A stretch of DNA of 26,248 bases, taken from positions 1-26,248 of IMG/VR virus record IMGVR_UViG_3300049259_000271; one strand, written 5' to 3'. Of the stretch, positions 9,301-16,343 are shown one piece after another. The notes under the pieces were generated by a model. That model saw only the letters and a program-made list of their open reading frames with translations, was not told the DNA's origin and did no database searches. The stretch comes from a virus. Numbering within the stretch: the stretch's first letter is position 1; the number at the start of each line of letters is the position of its first letter. Made by a program: the position numbers and the translations under genes.

Positions 9301-9922
9301 TACCTGGAACGACGTGGCGGCCGGAGAGGTAGTCCGGGACATCTACGGCGTCACGGTGCAGCTCTTCCAGGACCAGGCAACCTCGGACGTCTGGTACGTC
9401 GACAACATCTCGATCTTCAACGACGCGATCATGTGGGAGTTCTCCCGGGACGGCGGCCAGACCTTCTGGCCCGTGTGGGACATCCGCAACGACCCGCACG
9501 GCACCTTCCTCTTCCCCGACGGGGACGAGCAGGAGCCCACCGGAGGGTCGGCGATCGTATGGCGGGCCACAGGAGCCGCTTCGGATCTGAGCATCTCCGC
9601 CCTCCAGATCCGGCCCTGGTTCGACTCCGTGATGATGGGCATGCCCGCGAAGTTCTCGATCCTCAAGGGGACCCCGAACCTCACACCGTTCGACCAGAAC
9701 CCGGACGTCACCGACGACCCGATGTTCAAGGTCTGGCACCACGCGATCCCGCAGGACTGGTACTACATCTACCGCCAGTGGCTGCGCCAGAACCTTTCGC
9801 CCACTCCGGTCATCCAGCGGTCCTACCTGCCGGACACCATCCCCGAGGGCGTGGACGAGGGATCCCCGGCTGCGCCGGACACCTCGATCATGCCGTCCTC
9901 GTTCGTCTACACCGGCTCGTAA
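6305..9922 (+). CDS. Large minor tail protein with carbohydrate-binding-like beta domains
   Basis: At 1205 aa this is the largest gene here. ATG 6305 overlaps the previous gene by eight bases with only a weak upstream GGAAGG, so translational coupling is likely. The N-terminal 220 residues mix helix and strands (LELNAAWIARLREAQDQQFW; RINFVSLSVAHFPHRAWVQY), somewhat like a discoidin-type sandwich. Residues 230-640 are almost all beta. About 640-700 is a Thr/Ser-rich linker. From about 815 to 1040 there is a CBM-like jelly roll (LLLDPDFDDLSLQYWQPLG; GKLYAAARILAPADLSAPVT; DVWYVDNISIFNDAIMWEF). No enzyme motif is seen. Its place between baseplate and fibres suggests a peripheral baseplate protein that binds host surface sugar or anchors fibres. 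Confidence 0.6.
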   Translation: MTSVQIVPGDLGLPSLSSLYVDGMPINNLMAVLELNAAWIARLREAQDQQFWSTPPRANTDRTREVMEVSLNAPQRINFVSLSVAHFPHRAWVQYLNADGVWQTLKQSSGLYASMSVQESVPLVISSGVNSASKAHYQHFGAGHWTPYRIKVEPVTATRLRVVMARIPADAAPINTLRQKVAYCLGVKDFSVGYEATSDTDVPVVTRSGDVPTESSVIASSTDILGSSVNYVVRANRAADLLAGRSQWKSGPQPLATAVVNLYVDARDSRGNPQIIEKFFLDPLHTGSTMNLYYSLDDPSPLRFRASETPLAFPMTRPFGATMPESADDGILFPITTAFLDIDNKAVQFDPRKPFQFGMQVQPQFPSTDTGDSVIYDDGVLKIFFGPDPTGVGSDGVFQVSLGTILLSYPELVFDFNARLRFVLQYDGTDLTLFTPVPTTGDELAEGTLFKSISSVSGDIPDDTERPDTLRVGGDLTAAPEDAVPANARLLSLYIKTGNPDTVTQFAKFWLDPSSFVVTPEYPVGVLPTDNAILRYDPSQRTDGVESLNPYGFLGGPAVVYEEVNWTPIGRDYQLKKGFYDFDPTRARFFKLEFSNLIAEPYETDQPVVLTAKIFAQKQTTTSSIEKATATSSNTGGSGVQTNATVAVVNRYADQTLLTASGSSATNTTNQTATYLPTEAQYVKDPQGAALMSQTAAYWNFSQQNPKTTMPRQSVSGQHYYETVTVATNKRVAYFVGLSSIIMYRQNRQIADDEDQYLELFHDDQDLIYEEGVPNWSLGEGQIYTSPSLGAPVTMTSQPLNSFRRVRGLQFATTQSAPKQLLLDPDFDDLSLQYWQPLGDASIVPDPYFNTNVGSLVKITRAGAPVTWSSMEENGTWNQIEDLDPNPYKPTYDLIQGDISSASTGGIQSFQDLDVSPIGKLYAAARILAPADLSAPVTLQLVNGDGTVLAQESTTASAGQIVEWSVEYNIGTGGVPSGTLLWSAVEGLAADWDGLEAIGTWNDVAAGEVVRDIYGVTVQLFQDQATSDVWYVDNISIFNDAIMWEFSRDGGQTFWPVWDIRNDPHGTFLFPDGDEQEPTGGSAIVWRATGAASDLSISALQIRPWFDSVMMGMPAKFSILKGTPNLTPFDQNPDVTDDPMFKVWHHAIPQDWYYIYRQWLRQNLSPTPVIQRSYLPDTIPEGVDEGSPAAPDTSIMPSSFVYTGS

Positions 9923-9931
9923 GGAGAGACC

Positions 9932-10708
9932 GTGCGCGCACACTTCACCCGGCCCGTCACCGACGAGCAGGGCGACCTTCTGCCGAACGTGCAGATCTCC
10001 CTGTTCGACCCGGCGACCACCACCCTGATCAGCCAGGTCGTCTACTCCACCGACACGGGCAACAACATCCTGTCCAACCCGTACGTGTCGTCCACGGGCA
10101 TCATCGACGTCTACCTGGACCAGCCCACCCGGGTCCGGGTCGGCGTCGTGCAGGGCAACCTGCCGATGCAGTTCTACGAGGACGTGGACGTACTCGCTGC
10201 GGGCTCGGACTCCGCCCACACGGGCAGCGGTCCGAACTCCGTCGTGATCGGCTCGGGAGCCTCCTCCCTCGGGGACTCCTCCGTGGCCCTCGGGCAGGCC
10301 GCCTCTTCCACCGGCAACAACGCCGTGGGTCTGGGATCGTCCACCAACGCCCTGGGTGACTACTCCACGGCCGTGGGACCCGCCGCGACGGCCCAGAACC
10401 CCTCCGGCACCGCCCTGGGCCGTCAGGCGGCTGTCACGGGCGACGCCGGTACGGCGGTGGGCCATGGCGCTTCTGTCTCGGGTACGTCCAGCACCGCCCT
10501 GGGTGACGGCGCCACGGCCGACTGGGTCCATGCCACGGCCATCGGCGCGGGGGCGGAGGCCGACGGGGACAACCGGATCGTGATCGGCACCTCGGCCGAC
10601 CAGGTGGTCATCCCGGACGGATCAGGCATCGTCCTCTTCGCCCCCGGCGGCCAGCAGTTCCTGGTGACGGTCAACGACGACGGGAGCCTGAACACCGCCC
10701 TCGTCTGA
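9932..10708 (+). CDS. Short tail fibre: anchor plus eight 14-residue YadA-head-like repeats
   Basis: The 258-aa protein starts at GTG 9932 behind AAGGAGA, nine bases past the previous stop. Residues 1-88 are an N-terminal anchor (MRAHFTRPVTDEQGDLLPNV) shared with the next two genes. Residues 95-210 are eight consecutive 14-residue units of the YadA-head type, e.g. SVALGQAASSTGNN, AVGLGSSTNALGDY, STALGDGATADWVH. In adhesins these units build a trimeric left-handed beta-roll. The tail (VIGTSADQVVIPDGSGIVLF) is short, with no distal binding domain. I infer a trimeric fibre that is either a shaft segment or a minimal receptor binder. The repeat call is direct; the role is inference. Confidence 0.75.
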   Translation: MRAHFTRPVTDEQGDLLPNVQISLFDPATTTLISQVVYSTDTGNNILSNPYVSSTGIIDVYLDQPTRVRVGVVQGNLPMQFYEDVDVLAAGSDSAHTGSGPNSVVIGSGASSLGDSSVALGQAASSTGNNAVGLGSSTNALGDYSTAVGPAATAQNPSGTALGRQAAVTGDAGTAVGHGASVSGTSSTALGDGATADWVHATAIGAGAEADGDNRIVIGTSADQVVIPDGSGIVLFAPGGQQFLVTVNDDGSLNTALV

Positions 10709-10716
10709 TGTCGCGG

Positions 10717-10734
10717 TCCGGGGCAGCCCCCGGA
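10717..10734 (+). terminator. Hairpin between first and second fibre genes
   Basis: TCCGGGG (10717-10723) pairs perfectly with CCCCGGA (10728-10734) around CAGC. There is no T-run, so it may attenuate or process the message rather than end it. It is followed by GAAAGGGTGA and then the next ribosome-binding site, the same GAAAGGGTGA that follows the hairpin before the gp25-like gene (2662-2671). Confidence 0.35.
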
Positions 10735-10760
10735 AAGGGTGAAGACCGAGGAGGAGATCC

Positions 10761-13568
10761 GTGTCCCGAGCGCACCTGTTCCGCCCCATCACCGACCGCG
10801 AGGGCAACCTCCTGTACAACGCGTCCGTGACGGTCCGCGAGGTGAACTACTCGATCCCGATCGGACAGCCGCTGTACGCGGGACCGACGGGGGACACTGC
10901 CCTCGCGAACCCCTTCACGGCCGCCAACGGTGTGATCGACTTCTGGCTGGACGACCCCCAGCGGGTGTCTCTCCTCGTCGAGCACGAGACCGTGGACGAC
11001 ATCCTGGTGTACCTGGACGCGCCTCCTCCGCCGGAGGAGATCGTCTCCTCGTCGGCACCCCTGGAGATCGTGAACACGCCCTCCACCTCGGGGCAGGTGC
11101 TCCTGAGCACCGCGACGGCCGGAGAGGCGCAGTGGGGCAACCCTCCGGCCGGTACCGGGCTCACTCCGGTCGTCGTGGTTTCCAACCAGTCCTTCAACTC
11201 CGGCACGGACCCGGTGGGCTGGCCGTTCGTCCAGAGCAACGGCGGAGCGCACGTCTACGACGCGCTCACCATCCCGCCGGGGACGAACTACAACTACTCG
11301 CTGAAGATGACCCAGTCGGCGAACAACGGATCCGTGGCCCTCACCGGCCCGACGTTCACCCTGCTGGAGTCCGGCCGTCTGTCCCTGTGGATCAAGTCGT
11401 CCTTCACCGGCGCGGAGACCTTCACCGTCAAGGTCATCGACCCCTCGGCCGTTCAGACCACCCTGGCCACGGTCAACGCCACCCGGGACTGGGGCTTCTA
11501 CTCCTTCGACCTGGCCGCCGGTACCTGGACGCCCCTCTTCACGTACACCGGCCAGGCCTCCTTCACCGCCGGGGACCACTTCCTGTGGATGACGGGCTAC
11601 GTCTCGCAGTACGGCGGGAACATCCCCCCGCACACCCACGCGGGCGCCGGGGCGAACTCAGTGGCCCTGGGGACCGGAGCCACGGCCACGGCGGCCACCA
11701 CGACCGCTGTGGGCGCCTCTGCGGACGCCACGGCCACCGGAGCCACGGCCTTCGGGTACAACGCCAACGCGAACGGCCAGTACGCCCTGGCGGCCGGTAT
11801 GAACTCCGTGGCGGGCACCGACTACTCCATGGCGATCGGGTACGGGGCCCTGGGCTCCATCTCCCAGACGGCCTGGGCCGCGATCGGGTACGGGGCTTCG
11901 GCCAACGGCCTGGAGGCATTGGCCTTCGGCAAGTCGGCGTCCGCCGGATCCGACTACGCCGTGGCGATCGGTTCTACGGCGACCGTGGGGTCCTCCAGCA
12001 ACTCGGCCGTCGCCATCGGCCAGCAGGCCCAGGCCCTGGCGCCCTCGGGTGTGGCCATCGGCCAGCAGGCCGTCGTGAACTCCACGCACAACAACTCCGT
12101 GGCACTCGGTGCCTTCTCGGCGACCACGAGTGCCAACCAGGTGATGCTGGGGCACACCGGATCGATCACCACGATCACGGGCTCGCTCCAGAACTACGGC
12201 ATCGCGTCCCTGGGCTCCTCGGACAGCCGGATCGGCTTCTACGGGGTGGCAGGCAACACCCTTCAGACCGTCGCGGGATCCGATGACGGCAATGCCACGC
12301 TGCGGTCTCTCGTCAAGGCCCTGGCGACCTACGGCCTGATCGTGAACAACACGGTGGAGCAGCCGTTCGCCAGCCCCAACCCGGTCGGGATCATCGACTA
12401 CTTCTACCACCAGGATCCGGGGGACGGCACGCTCGGCAATGCCGACTTCGACTTCCTGCCGTACACCTATCGGCCGCTGCCGTTCTCCGACCAGTCCCCG
12501 TACCCGTCGGGGCCCCAGTGGTTCGTGGGAGCCGACCACAACGGCTACAAGGGCTACGCGGGCGGCCTGGGCACGATGAAGAACTTCTACCAGCCCCGGC
12601 AGAGTTTCTACGTCTCCACGACCTTCACGGGCACCGGCAACAAGATGGCCATCGCGATCCGTCACACGGGCGCCAGCGCCTCCGCTGCGGCTGCCGCCTA
12701 CGTGATCCTCGACCAGGCCGCCGGTACGGTCGCCGTGGCCACCAAGGCCGCCGGGGACGCCTCGAACGTCTACACGATCGCGGGCGGCAACTCGGTCCTG
12801 CTCTCCACTGTCGGCTCGCTGCCCTTCGACGGCAACACCCACGCGATCATCATCTCGGTTTCGGGCTCCAACGTGATGTACGTGGACTCGTTCTTCGGCA
12901 CTCCGATCTTCTTCAGCGTTCCGGCGATCAACCTCACCGGCACGTACATGGGCCTCGACTTCGCACAGACCTCGACGAAGTTCAACAACCTGGTGTTCAT
13001 GGGGCCGAACATCTTCGACGGCTTCAAGACCACCGGCGCCCTGAGCAACACGGCCTCCGGCGAGGCCTGGTGGCCCGTCCAGTCCGGTGTGGGCGCCGGA
13101 TCTACGGTGAGCGTCGCGGGTAACCTCCAGCTCACCGGCGCCGCCTCCGGCTACGCCCTGGCGTACGTCCTGACCCCGGCGACCTCTTCTGCCAAGCAGG
13201 TCAACACCCGCTGGAACGCCTCCATCACCCCGACCACTGGCATGGGTGTCGTCGGCCGGTACGTGGACGCCAACAACTACTACTTCTGCAACAACTCGCA
13301 GATCACGAGGGTCCTGGCGGGCACTCAGACCACCCTGGCCACCTACAGCTCCAACATGGCGGTCAGCGACCGCATGCAAGTGACCTTCAACGGCAGCGGC
13401 CTGATCACCGTGACCCGCAACGGCACGGTGGTCGCCTCCACCACCGACACCACGTCCACGCTGCTCGCGTCCAACCGCTACGGCCTGGGCATCCGGGGTG
13501 CCGGTACGGCGGGCTTCCAGTACTTCTGGGCCTACGACCAGATCAACGGAGGGGTGCTGTACAAGTGA
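10761..13568 (+). CDS. Long tail fibre: anchor, beta domain, YadA-head repeats, trimer motif, two distal lectin-like domains
   Basis: The 935-aa protein starts at GTG 10761 after GAGGAG. Residues 1-90 repeat the anchor of the neighbouring fibre (RAHLFRPITDREGNLLYNAS). About 125-290 is a beta-sandwich. About 300-460 holds eleven or so YadA-head units (SVALGTGATATAAT, ALAFGKSASAGSDY, AVAIGQQAQALAPS). Residues 485-530 (SRIGFYGVAG, then LRSLVKALATYGLI) match a module in the next fibre and may form the trimer neck. The distal part has two concanavalin/LamG-like sandwiches, about 590-760 and 770-930 (the latter including VVGRYVDANNYYFCNN). The distal domains are the likely host-glycan binders. The gene overlaps the next by four bases (GTGA). 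The module order is clear; ligand specificity is unknown. Confidence 0.75.
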   Translation: MSRAHLFRPITDREGNLLYNASVTVREVNYSIPIGQPLYAGPTGDTALANPFTAANGVIDFWLDDPQRVSLLVEHETVDDILVYLDAPPPPEEIVSSSAPLEIVNTPSTSGQVLLSTATAGEAQWGNPPAGTGLTPVVVVSNQSFNSGTDPVGWPFVQSNGGAHVYDALTIPPGTNYNYSLKMTQSANNGSVALTGPTFTLLESGRLSLWIKSSFTGAETFTVKVIDPSAVQTTLATVNATRDWGFYSFDLAAGTWTPLFTYTGQASFTAGDHFLWMTGYVSQYGGNIPPHTHAGAGANSVALGTGATATAATTTAVGASADATATGATAFGYNANANGQYALAAGMNSVAGTDYSMAIGYGALGSISQTAWAAIGYGASANGLEALAFGKSASAGSDYAVAIGSTATVGSSSNSAVAIGQQAQALAPSGVAIGQQAVVNSTHNNSVALGAFSATTSANQVMLGHTGSITTITGSLQNYGIASLGSSDSRIGFYGVAGNTLQTVAGSDDGNATLRSLVKALATYGLIVNNTVEQPFASPNPVGIIDYFYHQDPGDGTLGNADFDFLPYTYRPLPFSDQSPYPSGPQWFVGADHNGYKGYAGGLGTMKNFYQPRQSFYVSTTFTGTGNKMAIAIRHTGASASAAAAAYVILDQAAGTVAVATKAAGDASNVYTIAGGNSVLLSTVGSLPFDGNTHAIIISVSGSNVMYVDSFFGTPIFFSVPAINLTGTYMGLDFAQTSTKFNNLVFMGPNIFDGFKTTGALSNTASGEAWWPVQSGVGAGSTVSVAGNLQLTGAASGYALAYVLTPATSSAKQVNTRWNASITPTTGMGVVGRYVDANNYYFCNNSQITRVLAGTQTTLATYSSNMAVSDRMQVTFNGSGLITVTRNGTVVASTTDTTSTLLASNRYGLGIRGAGTAGFQYFWAYDQINGGVLYK

Positions 13569-15952
13569 GCCGCTGCCACATCCACCTGCCGATCATCAAC
13601 AGCGCGGGCGACGTCTTCCCGTACGCCTCCGTCACCCTGCTGGATGGGGAGAGCGGCGGTGCCCTGGGGGTGGATGTCTTCGCGCAGGCGGACGGCGGCA
13701 ACCCGATCTCGTTCCCGCTCTTCACCGACCCGGCGGTCATCGACCTGTGGACCGATGTGGCGGTCCGGGTCCAGATCGTCGCCGAGGTCTCGGACAACAC
13801 ACGGCTGGTCCTCTACGGGATCGACATCCTGCCTCCGGCGGACAACATCGTCACGAGCCCCATCCCGATCGGGATCACGGGAGCGGACGCGATCGAGTCC
13901 ACGGCCGTGCTCATGTCGGCCGAGCTGGGGCACGCGGTCTTCCGTACGACGGATCCCGTGGGCACCCACGAGCACGAGGGCGATTCGGCGGGCTCCGTGG
14001 TGCTCACGGCCGAGCCCCCGACGGACTTCAACCCCTACCAGAGCTGGATCGGGTACCACGCGGGAGAGAACGCCTCCCCGTCTTCGATCGGCTCCTCGGC
14101 CGTCGGCGGCCATGCCACGGTGTACGGCGCCTCCTCCACGGTCCTGGGGATCGCGGAGATCGTCCTCCACGCCTCCACGGGCGTCTCCGGAGACATGGCC
14201 GTGATGCTCTCCTCGGAGGACGGCACAGCGTCCGCAGGATCCGTTGTGGCGGGCGCCGGGAACGTAACGGCCCTAGGGCGCGACATGGCCGTCCTGGGCT
14301 CCCTGAACACCGCTACGGGCAATGCGACGGGCTCGGCCCTGGTCGGCCCCGGCAACACGGTGGGGGCCACCAATACCGTCAAGATCGGGTCCGCCCACAC
14401 GACGGCCACCGGCGCCGGGAGCAATCAGGTCGTCATCGGAATCGGCAACTCCGCCCAGAACAACCAGCTTCCTTGGGCCGCCGTCCAGAGCCCGATCGCG
14501 CTGGGCCAGAACATCTCCCTGGCCGGGGACCCCTCGAACGTAGCCAGCTCCGACGACTGGTTCGGAGGAGTGGGTCCGCTCGCCATGGGCAAGGACGACC
14601 TGACCTTCACGCCGTCACTCATGCTGGTCCAGGGCAACGCGGTCACCCAGATGGCCCTGAGGGCCCAGGGCGACGTGGTGGCCAACGGCCAGCGGACCTA
14701 CTCCAACGCGAGCACGACCCTGGGCTTCTTCGGAGCCGTCGGCGACGTGCGCAAGAAGGTCTCGTACGACCCGAACGACTATCCCCATCAGCTCATCACG
14801 GACGTGATGCAGGCCCTCTCGAAGATCGGGCTGATCTACACCAACGACATTCCGCAGGTGTACCAGGGCGGCCACCAGGCCGACGGGACGGCCATGGAGT
14901 TTGCTGAGACCGGCCAGGCCCTCCAGTGGAAGCTGCCGCCGACCTCTCCCGCCTACCGGCCGCTGAACGACTTCACGATCGCCTCCAGCAAGATCGTCCT
15001 GAATGCGGCCAGGGGGCCGTTCCCGACCCGGGGTGTCCCGGCGGTCTACTCGGCCGCCCTCTCCGACGTGATCGTGCAGGGGCAGTTCGTCTACAACCCG
15101 ACCGGCACGAACGCCATCACCAACCCCGGCTTCGAAACGGACACCACGGGCTGGGCCACCTGGGACAGCTCCACGATCGCGCGGGTGACCACCAAGGCGA
15201 AGTACGGGGATGCGTGTCTCCAGATCACCCCGTCCGGCACCGGATGGGCCGCCCGGACCATGTACAAGGTCGCGGTGACCCCGGGGCAGGCGGTGAATGT
15301 CTCGGCGTACGTGAATCCGGACTCCGCCGTGAACTGCCGGATCAGCCTGGAGTGGATGAACTCGGGAGGCACCTACCTCACCGGTGTGCCGATCTACGTC
15401 AACGACCAGATGCTCCCGTTGAACGCCTGGACCCGGATGAGCGCCTCCACCACGACGGCTCCGGCGGGAGCGGCGTTCGCCCTGCTCGTGGTGGGCTACT
15501 ACGGCTCCGTGAACACCCCGTCCTCGGACAAGGTCTATGTCGACTCCGCCCAGATCGTCGTGGGGTCCGCCGTACTGCCCCCGTACGTCGACAGTTCCGG
15601 GTACCACCCGGACGACGCCCACACGGGCCTGATGATCCGGTGCCTGCACGAGAAGTCCGTCGTGAGCGGCCAGACGATCGCGACCCCGAAGGGGTATCTC
15701 GTCGGCCGCCGGAATGTGTACGCCGTGGCGGGGAATGCCATTACCTCAACGGTGGCCACCCATTCCACGCCGGTGGCCACCGGCCAGATGCTCCAGGCGG
15801 ACTGTTCCGGGACCTCGGTCATCATCCGGGCGAACGGGACCCAGATCTCCACCTTCACGGACTCCACGTGGACCACCCGGGTCAAATTCGGGTATCGCAT
15901 ATGTGAGTCGACCCAGGCCTCCGACTTCCTCGTACTGCCCTTCGGATTCTGA
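13565..15952 (+). CDS. Long tail fibre with YadA-head-like repeats and a distal CBM-like domain
   Basis: Start GTG 13565 lies in the GTGA overlap with the previous gene. Of 795 residues, 1-85 are a diverged copy of the shared anchor (SRCHIHLPIINSAGDVFPYAS). About 158-290 carries degenerate YadA-head units (SSAVGGHATVYGASSTVLGI). About 375-420 has the neck-like module also seen in the previous fibre (TLGFFGAVGDVRKKV, then MQALSKIGLI). About 515-675 is a CBM4/9-like jelly roll (NPGFETDTTGWATWDSST; VTPGQAVNVSAYVNPDS; KVYVDSAQIVVG). The C-terminus ends in another sandwich (TRVKFGYRICESTQASDFLV). I infer a second receptor-binding fibre with a different specificity head. It is the last gene of the tail operon. 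Confidence 0.75.
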   Translation: MSRCHIHLPIINSAGDVFPYASVTLLDGESGGALGVDVFAQADGGNPISFPLFTDPAVIDLWTDVAVRVQIVAEVSDNTRLVLYGIDILPPADNIVTSPIPIGITGADAIESTAVLMSAELGHAVFRTTDPVGTHEHEGDSAGSVVLTAEPPTDFNPYQSWIGYHAGENASPSSIGSSAVGGHATVYGASSTVLGIAEIVLHASTGVSGDMAVMLSSEDGTASAGSVVAGAGNVTALGRDMAVLGSLNTATGNATGSALVGPGNTVGATNTVKIGSAHTTATGAGSNQVVIGIGNSAQNNQLPWAAVQSPIALGQNISLAGDPSNVASSDDWFGGVGPLAMGKDDLTFTPSLMLVQGNAVTQMALRAQGDVVANGQRTYSNASTTLGFFGAVGDVRKKVSYDPNDYPHQLITDVMQALSKIGLIYTNDIPQVYQGGHQADGTAMEFAETGQALQWKLPPTSPAYRPLNDFTIASSKIVLNAARGPFPTRGVPAVYSAALSDVIVQGQFVYNPTGTNAITNPGFETDTTGWATWDSSTIARVTTKAKYGDACLQITPSGTGWAARTMYKVAVTPGQAVNVSAYVNPDSAVNCRISLEWMNSGGTYLTGVPIYVNDQMLPLNAWTRMSASTTTAPAGAAFALLVVGYYGSVNTPSSDKVYVDSAQIVVGSAVLPPYVDSSGYHPDDAHTGLMIRCLHEKSVVSGQTIATPKGYLVGRRNVYAVAGNAITSTVATHSTPVATGQMLQADCSGTSVIIRANGTQISTFTDSTWTTRVKFGYRICESTQASDFLVLPFGF

Positions 15953-16031
15953 TCTTGTGGTAGACGCTCGGATGTCCGTCTGGCTAAACTTCTGCTAGGA
16001 ACAATTCCTGGAGAAGGACGGAGGGACGGAC
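15953..16031 (+). promoter_or_regulatory. Operon boundary with hairpin and motif AACAATTCCTGGAGAAG
   Basis: The gap holds a 5-bp hairpin (AGACG 15962-15966 with CGTCT 15977-15981), possibly a weak terminator for the fibre gene. It is followed by AACAATTCCTGGAGAAG at 16000-16016, a relative of the motif at 17900, 20803 and 23197. An overlapping inverted repeat is AGGAA-CAA-TTCCT (15997-16009). The next gene has a clear GGAGGG site at 16020-16025. Only 15 bases separate the motif from the ATG, so here it may be an operator rather than a -10 box. Confidence 0.35.
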
Positions 16032-16343
16032 ATGAGCCTCGATCACGTGGCAGCGCGCATGGTGATGCGGGCCCGGCAGCTCGAACGCGCTCTGCACGAT
16101 CCCGGTCCCTGGTCCATCACGGTGGGCCCCCATCCCGACGAGTGGAAGCTCCCCGCCCGCAAGGTCGTCGGGGAGGACCACGTCACCTTCATCGCGGTCA
16201 TTCCGCTGACGGGCGACAGCCCGGTCATGGCGGAACTGAACTCCGGCGACGAGATCGTGGCCGTGAAGCTCCTGGAGCCCGTCGGCGGTTACGCCCAGAT
16301 CTCCTGGACCTTCGAGGTCAATGAGGCCTCGGTGAGCGCATGA
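16032..16343 (+). CDS. Small protein of unknown function
   Basis: The 103-aa product starts at ATG 16032 with GGAGGG six bases upstream. It begins with a likely helix (DHVAARMVMRARQLERAL) and continues as alternating strands (WSITVGPHPDEWKLPARKVV; HVTFIAVIPLTGDSPVMAEL; IVAVKLLEPVGGYAQISWTF). This suggests a small alpha-plus-beta-sandwich fold. No catalytic, metal-binding or membrane features are visible. The stop codon overlaps the helicase start in ATGA, so the two are co-translated and may act together. I do not recognise the family. Confidence 0.7.
   Translation: MSLDHVAARMVMRARQLERALHDPGPWSITVGPHPDEWKLPARKVVGEDHVTFIAVIPLTGDSPVMAELNSGDEIVAVKLLEPVGGYAQISWTFEVNEASVSA

Noticed and set aside
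8171-10531. 786-aa frame on the minus strand, and similar long antisense frames at 1720-2973, 3105-4958 and 11658-13379
   Set aside because: In GC-rich DNA the antisense of a coding frame often stays open. These are His/Arg/Gly-rich with no recognisable domains and lie opposite well-supported tail genes.
10214-12150. Repeats considered as a CRISPR array or DNA tandem repeat
   Set aside because: The periodicity is at protein level (14-residue YadA-type units); the DNA units are diverged and have no spacer structure.
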